Assembly (NCBI RefSeq): GCF_009494395.1
Contig: NZ_VZCB01000046.1
Coordinates: 1 to 64,000 of the forward strand
From: Segatella copri
GTDB lineage: Bacteria > Bacteroidota > Bacteroidia > Bacteroidales > Bacteroidaceae
Length of the DNA stretch: 64,000 nucleotides
Direction: 5' to 3'
The notes beneath the pieces are model-generated. The model was not told the DNA's origin and ran no database searches. It saw only the letters and a list, made by a program, of their open reading frames with translations. Below, piece by piece: positions 59,367 through 64,000 of this stretch (the stretch's first letter is position 1; every line of letters begins with the position of its first letter). The position numbers and the translations under genes are program-made.

Positions 59367-60170
59367 ATGAAACAAGCATTTAACATTTTGTTGTTGGTAT
59401 GCTTCCTGATGGGGGTGGCTGCATGTGGACAGAAGTCTGAAAAAGAACAGCCTGAACAAAAGGAGGATACTACTGCCAAGAAGCTGTTGCAGGGTATTTG
59501 GCTTGATGGAGATGACGAGGATAATGTTGTCTTCCGGGTTAAAGGTGATACAATCTATTATCCTGATTCTACCAGCCAGCCTGTGTACTTTTATATCGTG
59601 GGTGATACGCTCGTGATGAAGGGAGCTAATCTGAGCAAGTATCCTATCATGAAGCAGGCTGCACATATTTTCCAGTTTAAGGTTCAGAATGGTGATATTG
59701 TCAAGCTTGTCAAGACTGATGATCTGTCTTATCTGCAGCAATTCTCTCATGAACAGCCTGTGACACTTAATCAGAACAAGCTTGTAAAGCGTGATACGGT
59801 TGTGAATGCTGGAGATGAGAAATTGCATCTGTATGTACAGGTGAATCCTACAACTTTCAAGGTCTATAAGAGCAACTACAACGATGACGGGGTAGAGGTT
59901 GATAATGTTTACCATGATAATATCGTAAATGTAAATATCTATCAAGGCTCCCGCAAGATTTTTGGTCGAGATTTCCGCAAGGAGGATTTCAAGGAGCAGG
60001 TTCCTCATGAGTTCTTGAAGCAATCGATATTGAGTGATATCGTGTTCAGAAAGGTTGATGCTGATGGCGTTCATTATAGAGTGGTGCTGGCGATGCCGGA
60101 TAGCAGTATGAGTTATCAGGTGGAAATCATCATTTCGCGTGAAGGTAAAATGACAATCCGGAAAAGCTAA
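59367..60170 (+). CDS. DUF4738-like lipoprotein
   Basis: A 267-residue lipoprotein (lipobox GVAAC, C20) with a Lys/Glu-rich linker. The body has LLQGIWLDGDDEDNVVFRVKGD, TIYYPDSTSQPVYFYIVGDTL and a C-terminal VVLAMPDSSMSYQVEIIIS, a pattern matching Bacteroidales DUF4738 lipoproteins as I remember them. It is probably anchored in the outer membrane; the function is unknown. An in-frame upstream ATG at 59289 lies inside rfbC, so 59367 is preferred. It lies 13 bp after rfbC. Confidence 0.8.
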   Translation: MKQAFNILLLVCFLMGVAACGQKSEKEQPEQKEDTTAKKLLQGIWLDGDDEDNVVFRVKGDTIYYPDSTSQPVYFYIVGDTLVMKGANLSKYPIMKQAAHIFQFKVQNGDIVKLVKTDDLSYLQQFSHEQPVTLNQNKLVKRDTVVNAGDEKLHLYVQVNPTTFKVYKSNYNDDGVEVDNVYHDNIVNVNIYQGSRKIFGRDFRKEDFKEQVPHEFLKQSILSDIVFRKVDADGVHYRVVLAMPDSSMSYQVEIIISREGKMTIRKS

Positions 60171-60214
60171 GCTGTTTTTCGGGAAAGATAGAAAGAAGTA
60201 ATAAACCTATATAT

Positions 60215-60254
60215 GATAAAAGGGAATTTGCAAATGAGCAAATTCCCTTTTATC
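60215..60254. terminator. Bidirectional terminator between the DUF4738 lipoprotein and decarboxylase beta genes
   Basis: Perfect 17-bp stem (60215-60231 with 60238-60254) and 6-nt loop. The T-run within the stem base works on both strands. Confidence 0.88.
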
Positions 60255-60256
60255 GT

Positions 60257-61405
60257 TTAATTGAAGAAGCCAAGCAGGGCGCCTGCTGCAACGGCAGAAC
60301 CGATAACTCCTGCAACATTAGGGCCCATGGCGTGCATGAGCAGGAAGTTGTGGCGGTCGTACTCCAAACCGAGGTTGTTACTGATGCGGGCGCTCATTGG
60401 CACGGCACTCACGCCGGCGTTTCCGATGAGCGGATTCAGCTTCTTGCCCTTTGGCAGGAAGAGGTTCATCAGTTTCACGAAGAGGATACCGCTGGCTGAA
60501 GCGATGATGAATGCCAGGGCACCGAGGACGAAAATCTTGATGGTATTCAGGGTCAGGAACTCCGATGCCTGAGTGGAGCATCCCACGGTAAGTCCGAGCA
60601 GCATCACCACGATGTCATTCAGGCTGCTACCTGCCGTCTTGGCAAGTCGAGTAGTCTTTCCGCTTTCCTTCAGAAGATTTCCAAAGAAGAGCATGCCGAG
60701 CAATGGAAGTCCCGATGGTACGATGAAGGTTGTGAGCAGCAAACCTACGATTGGGAAGAGAATCTTCTCGGTCTGCGATACCTGGCGGGCTGGCTTCATC
60801 TTGATGACACGCTCTTCCTTGGTAGTGAGCAGTCGCATCAAAGGTGGCTGAATTACTGGCACCAATGCCATGTAGGAGTAGGCGCAAACGGCGATGGCTC
60901 CCATCAGGTTTGGGCTCAACTTGCTGCTCAGGAAGATGGCGGTAGGTCCGTCGGCACCACCAATGATGGCGATACCGGCTGCCTGGTTGGGTTCGAAACC
61001 TAGCGCTAAGGCTATCATGTAAGCACCGAAGATGCCAAATTGGGCGGCGGCTCCAATCAGAATCAGCTTTGGGTTGGATATCAATGCAGAGAAGTCTGTC
61101 ATCGCTCCGATACCCAGGAAGACGAGTGGGGGATACCAACCCTGCTTTACTCCTTGGTAGAAAATGTTTAATACTGAGTTGTCTTCGTACAGGCCAATCT
61201 CTAGTCCGGCATCTGCACGGAAGGGGATGTTGCCAAGAATGATACCTAGTCCGATAGGAACCAGAAGAAGCGGTTCGAAATCCTTCTTAATGGCAAGCCA
61301 GATAAAGAGGGCTCCCACTACAATCATAGCGAGATTTCCTGCCGTGGCATTTGCAAAGCCAGTATAGGTCAGGAACTCATTGAAGTTTTGTATGATGAAA
61401 TCCAT
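60257..61405 (-). CDS. Sodium-pumping decarboxylase beta subunit (OadB/MmdB)
   Basis: A 382-residue integral membrane protein with about ten helices. It decarboxylates the carboxybiotin of the carrier subunit and uses the energy to pump sodium out. Conserved family segments are LVFLGIGAMTDFSALISNP, IGGADGPTAIFLSSKL (with the sodium-coordinating Asp) and GMLFFGNLLKESG, plus NAGVSAVPMSARI. The beta subunits of oxaloacetate and methylmalonyl-CoA decarboxylases cannot be told apart here. It is third in the minus-strand order gamma, biotin carrier, beta. Confidence 0.94.
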   Translation of the reverse strand: MDFIIQNFNEFLTYTGFANATAGNLAMIVVGALFIWLAIKKDFEPLLLVPIGLGIILGNIPFRADAGLEIGLYEDNSVLNIFYQGVKQGWYPPLVFLGIGAMTDFSALISNPKLILIGAAAQFGIFGAYMIALALGFEPNQAAGIAIIGGADGPTAIFLSSKLSPNLMGAIAVCAYSYMALVPVIQPPLMRLLTTKEERVIKMKPARQVSQTEKILFPIVGLLLTTFIVPSGLPLLGMLFFGNLLKESGKTTRLAKTAGSSLNDIVVMLLGLTVGCSTQASEFLTLNTIKIFVLGALAFIIASASGILFVKLMNLFLPKGKKLNPLIGNAGVSAVPMSARISNNLGLEYDRHNFLLMHAMGPNVAGVIGSAVAAGALLGFFN

Positions 61406-61410
61406 AATTT

Positions 61411-61450
61411 ACTTTGAACTTTGAAAGTTGAACATTGAACTTTATGATTA
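61411..61450. repeat. TTGAACT heptanucleotide tract
   Basis: ACTTTGAACTTTGAAAGTTGAACATTGAAC then TTTATGATTA, in 7-bp steps, between the biotin carrier and beta subunit genes. Confidence 0.85.
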
Positions 61451-61499
61451 GTTTTCTTGTTTGAAAGAGTAATCATAGTTGTTCCTGCTTTATCGCGTG

Positions 61500-61964
61500 T
61501 TAGGCGATAGTCACCAGTGTATCTCCTTCCATCACGGCATCGCCCTTGTTCACGTTGATGCTGGTGATGGTTCCGGAAGTCTCAGCCTCGATGTTGTTCT
61601 GCATCTTCATGGCTTCAAGGATCACGACGGTATCGCCTGCATTAACCTTGTCGCCCACCTTCACCTTGATTTCGTTGATAGTGCCAGGCAGAGGGGCTAC
61701 TACTGGCTTGCCGGAGGCTGCAGCGGCAGCAGGTTGGGTGGTTGTTGCAGAACTTGCATTTGTTGCAGAAGAAGAACTGTTGGATTCTTCACTCTTCACT
61801 CTTCGCTCTTCACTTAACTTTACTTTCTGCTTGCCAGCCTTCACAGGCTGTTTCATTTCCACTTCGAATGGGATGCCATTTACGGTTACGTTGGCGATAT
61901 TGCCTTCTATATCCTGGATCTCGACTTCGTAATCGACTCCTTTCACTGTATATTGATACTTCAT
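61500..61964 (-). CDS. Biotin carrier subunit of the decarboxylase complex
   Basis: A 154-residue protein. The first 45 residues are a small conserved cap domain (MKYQYTVKGVDYEVEIQDIEG) and residues 80-154 are the biotinyl domain. Biotin is attached to the Lys of VILEAMKMQNNIEAE. Between them is an Ala/Ser/Pro/Thr linker. Unusually, residues 51-60 (SEERRVKSEE) are encoded by the heptanucleotide tract TTCACTC at 61788-61815, apparently tolerated because the linker is flexible. It carries CO2 between carboxyltransferase and beta subunits. Confidence 0.93.
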   Translation of the reverse strand: MKYQYTVKGVDYEVEIQDIEGNIANVTVNGIPFEVEMKQPVKAGKQKVKLSEERRVKSEESNSSSSATNASSATTTQPAAAAASGKPVVAPLPGTINEIKVKVGDKVNAGDTVVILEAMKMQNNIEAETSGTITSINVNKGDAVMEGDTLVTIA

Positions 61965-61968
61965 ATCC

Positions 61969-62079
61969 TTTGAATTTTGAACATTGAACTTTGAACTCTA
62001 TGAAGTGTAAAGCTGTAGAATTGGCTTACCCTTCGGTCGCCGAACGTTGTTTCTTCACTCTTCACTTTTCGTTCTTTAC
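61969..62079. repeat. Composite heptanucleotide tract: TTGAACT units, CCTTCGG element, TTCACTC units
   Basis: TTTGAATTTTGAACATTGAAC...TTGAACT at 61969-62001, then TTGGCTTACCCTTCGG near 62021-62036, then TTCACTC/TTCACTT/TTCGTTC/TTTACTT at 62052-62079. The same order occurs at 7974-8042. Confidence 0.8.
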
Positions 62080-63089
62080 TTAATATTATTAAATTTCGGG
62101 GCATTCCATCTTGTCTGTTTAGGTTTGATGGTAATGATGCCGGATTCCACATCATGTACATCCTCTAGATATTCTTTGAGGGCGAGTGAAATCACTGCCA
62201 TATAAATTTCCTTATCGATACCCTTGGTCTCGAAACCATCTTTCAGGATCACATTGGTCTTGTGGCTCAGATCCTGTGTTACCTCGATGGTCTTCTTACC
62301 CGTCTTATATAATAAGGTGGCATGCTTCTCGGTGGCACGGGCGATGCGCTGCTTATGTTTCATGTAGGCTCCGAATGCCCAAAATACGATGAAGAGCAGG
62401 GCGAGACAAGAGAATACAATTCCCATTGAAAGTACGGCTATGCCGATGCCGTAGGGGTCCTGCTTCTTTAGAAGCTGCGCCTTGCTCAAGCCTACGTGCT
62501 GTGGCAGATAGCCTGGAGTTATGGCACCTGCAATGGCTTTATCCCATGTCTTGAAATCCTGGCTCAACTTGTAGCTCTCGTCGGCTGCCAATATCGGCAC
62601 ACTTACGGAGTCTATCAGGTCGACGGCATTTCCATCATAAAGCGCTATCCAGTTGGTCTTCTTTTCCTGAAGAATAAGGTTGAGATGAAAAGGTCCCGTG
62701 TTGGCAGAATCCTTTGCCTTCCATTGATGCCCGTTCCGGCCATCTTTGTACCATGAACTGCTGTCAAAGATGATGATACTCTTCTTGCCCCCCAGTGTGG
62801 TTCGGGGTTCATTGTTCGGTAATGGACACATCAGTTGGCGGCGTAGTTCTGGCGACATTTTCTTGTCGAGAACCCTTCGGTCGGTGGTTAGGAACATACC
62901 ACGCACATTATACGTGGTAAAGGAGGAATTGCTTAATTCCACCCATGATTTGTGCAGGCCGTACTCATCTACAAGATTTGTACGGTTGTTGGTCATCACC
63001 TCCGTAATACGGATGCTCTTGGCTCCTTGACTCCAAGTGGGCAAGGAAGTGAAGGCTAGCATGGTTATCAAAAATCCCAATTTCTTCAT
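62076..63089 (-). CDS. Decarboxylase gamma subunit (OadG-like) with N-terminal lamin-tail-like domain
   Basis: A 337-residue protein. A signal peptide is followed by a lamin-tail-like (LTD) region (residues about 25-195): IRITEVMTNNRTNLVDEYG, WVELSNSSFTTYNVRGMFL and LYDGNAVDLIDSV. One transmembrane helix follows (GIAVLSMGIVFSCLALLFIVFWAFGAY), matching OadG, then a cytoplasmic tail. It anchors the carboxyltransferase of the sodium-pumping decarboxylase. The LTD region is common in Bacteroidales OadG proteins, but its role there is unclear. It is first in its operon; the alpha (carboxyltransferase) gene is not upstream. Confidence 0.85.
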   Translation of the reverse strand: MKKLGFLITMLAFTSLPTWSQGAKSIRITEVMTNNRTNLVDEYGLHKSWVELSNSSFTTYNVRGMFLTTDRRVLDKKMSPELRRQLMCPLPNNEPRTTLGGKKSIIIFDSSSWYKDGRNGHQWKAKDSANTGPFHLNLILQEKKTNWIALYDGNAVDLIDSVSVPILAADESYKLSQDFKTWDKAIAGAITPGYLPQHVGLSKAQLLKKQDPYGIGIAVLSMGIVFSCLALLFIVFWAFGAYMKHKQRIARATEKHATLLYKTGKKTIEVTQDLSHKTNVILKDGFETKGIDKEIYMAVISLALKEYLEDVHDVESGIITIKPKQTRWNAPKFNNIK

Positions 63090-63196
63090 ACGCTTCTAAC
63101 GTTTTATAGGGTTATTGTTTCTTGTTTCGAAATATTCTTTTATCATGTAGAAACTTCTGATGTTTCTATAGATTTATTAGGTTTATTTCTTGTGCT

Positions 63197-63226
63197 CAAA
63201 GGTACGAATAATTTCTGAAAAGACAA
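63197..63226 (-). promoter_or_regulatory. Promoter of the decarboxylase gamma-carrier-beta operon
   Basis: Minus-strand TACCTTTG at 63197-63204 with TTG (CAA at 63224-63226) 19 bp upstream. The leader is about 100 nt. Confidence 0.7.
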
Positions 63227-63233
63227 CAAAAAA

Positions 63234-63261
63234 GGTGCACAAATTTTTATCTTTGTGCACC
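63234..63261 (-). terminator. Terminator of the AspT-like transporter gene
   Basis: GGTGCACAAA at 63234-63243 pairs with TTTGTGCACC at 63252-63261; the minus strand then reads TTTTTTG. Confidence 0.85.
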
Positions 63262-63313
63262 TCTTTTATAATTTATAACTATTACTAGTTGTTTTGTTAA
63301 CTTTTGTAAGCCT

Positions 63314-64000
63314 TTATCCTCCGCAGAAGAACAGTACAACAATCTGAGCTGTAAAGATACGGAGGAACATACTCAATGGATATACAGTAGAGTAACCTAC
63401 GGCTGGAGCCTCCTTAGAGCATGATGCGTTGGCATAAGCCAATGCTGGAGGGTCGGTATAAGTACCGGCAAGCATACCCATGATGGTGAAGTAGTTGAAC
63501 TTGAACTTCAGTCGGGCGATGGTACCCACAATGAGGATAGGAATGATGGTGATGAGGAAACCGCATCCCACATACTTCAATCCGTCGCCCTGAACTACTG
63601 TGTCCCAGAATCCGGCACCAGCCTTGATTCCCACACTCGCCAGGAAGAGTACAAGTCCTATTTCTCGCAGCATCATATTAGCCGAAGTTGTGGTATAGGT
63701 TACCAGCTTCATGCGATAGCCGAAACGACCGATGAGGATGGCGATGATGAGCGGACCACCTGCGATACCCAGCTTCAATGGTACAGGCATGCCAGGGATA
63801 GCGAATGGGAGAGAACCGAAGATGATACCCACCATGATACCGATAAAGATGGTAGCGATGTTTGGTGCATCAAGGCGCTTCACAGAGTTACCCATGATTT
63901 CAGCCACACGGTTTACATTCTCTTCTGGACCTACAACCAAGATTTTATCACCCACGTGGAAGTGGTGGTTTCTGCCAGCAAAGATGTCCATACCCTGGCG
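63314..64000 (-). CDS. AspT/YidE-type transporter, C-terminal part (gene runs off the window)
   Basis: About 229 codons of a longer protein that starts beyond position 64000. The visible N-side is the end of a TrkA-C-type domain ([26 protein letters not shown]), followed by about six helices of the AspT/YidE duplication domain, with [40 protein letters not shown] and [16 protein letters not shown]. These proteins exchange amino acids or other anions. Full members have about 550 residues, so roughly 60% lies outside the window. The start at 63991 is not the real one. Confidence 0.88.
   Translation of the reverse strand, partial: RQGMDIFAGRNHHFHVGDKILVVGPEENVNRVAEIMGNSVKRLDAPNIATIFIGIMVGIIFGSLPFAIPGMPVPLKLGIAGGPLIIAILIGRFGYRMKLVTYTTTSANMMLREIGLVLFLASVGIKAGAGFWDTVVQGDGLKYVGCGFLITIIPILIVGTIARLKFKFNYFTIMGMLAGTYTDPPALAYANASCSKEAPAVGYSTVYPLSMFLRIFTAQIVVLFFCGG

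Overview
The window looks like part of the chromosome of a Bacteroidales bacterium close to Prevotella/Segatella. The evidence is the large number of Bacteroidetes-type promoters (a TAnnTTTG box with a TTG element about 19-20 bp upstream), weak Shine-Dalgarno sequences, Bacteroidales-specific families (DUF4421, DUF1460, DUF4738, GYF_2, HU-CCDC81/SPOR) and a sodium-pumping decarboxylase operon. No rRNA, CRISPR array or intact insertion sequence was seen; one tRNA (Asp) is present.

Layout. 0-15.3 kb is core metabolism: a glycosyltransferase, a GNAT protein, tRNA-Asp, a sodium/solute symporter, an M13 peptidase, an EamA transporter, truA, dapA, an AraC regulator, uxaC, a BrkB-like membrane protein and an LRR-GH20 hexosaminidase. 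15.4-28.4 kb is an accessory island, visibly AT-richer from about 18 to 27 kb. It holds two tiny unrecorded ORFs under CRP/FNR-like palindromes, one intact and one truncated AAA-ATPase/PD-(D/E)XK gene, an MNT-type nucleotidyltransferase, a truncated HicB-like antitoxin, a six-gene TerB-containing operon of unknown function, a DUF1810 protein, a penicillin-binding-protein remnant starting at its KTG motif, a decayed GNAT-type toxin/antitoxin pair, an Imm40-like immunity gene and a 128-bp direct duplication. 28.4-47.2 kb is core again: clostripain-like peptidase, valS, an ABC-F ATPase, engB, htpG, an ECF sigma factor, pepD, Skp, nth, aroC and slyD. 47.5-58.7 kb carries a possible small RNA and then a long minus-strand run of sugar transferase, lysA, lysC, ftsE-like, hisIE, hisF, hisA, hisH, FHA and HU/SPOR genes. 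58.8-64 kb carries rfbC, a lipoprotein, the beta, biotin-carrier and gamma subunits of a sodium-pumping decarboxylase (alpha subunit not adjacent) and the C-terminal part of an AspT-like transporter.

Two repeat systems stand out. The core intergenic regions carry more than a dozen tracts built on a strict 7-bp period (TTGAACT, TTAGTGA, TTCACTC and GTTAAGT families). One supplies the start codon and first codons of hisF, and another is translated inside the biotin carrier protein. Separately, several gene ends are followed by short arrays with a period of about 20-22 bp. They share architecture but not sequence, and two of them consist of perfect or near-perfect palindromes. Neither system is explained by the annotated genes.
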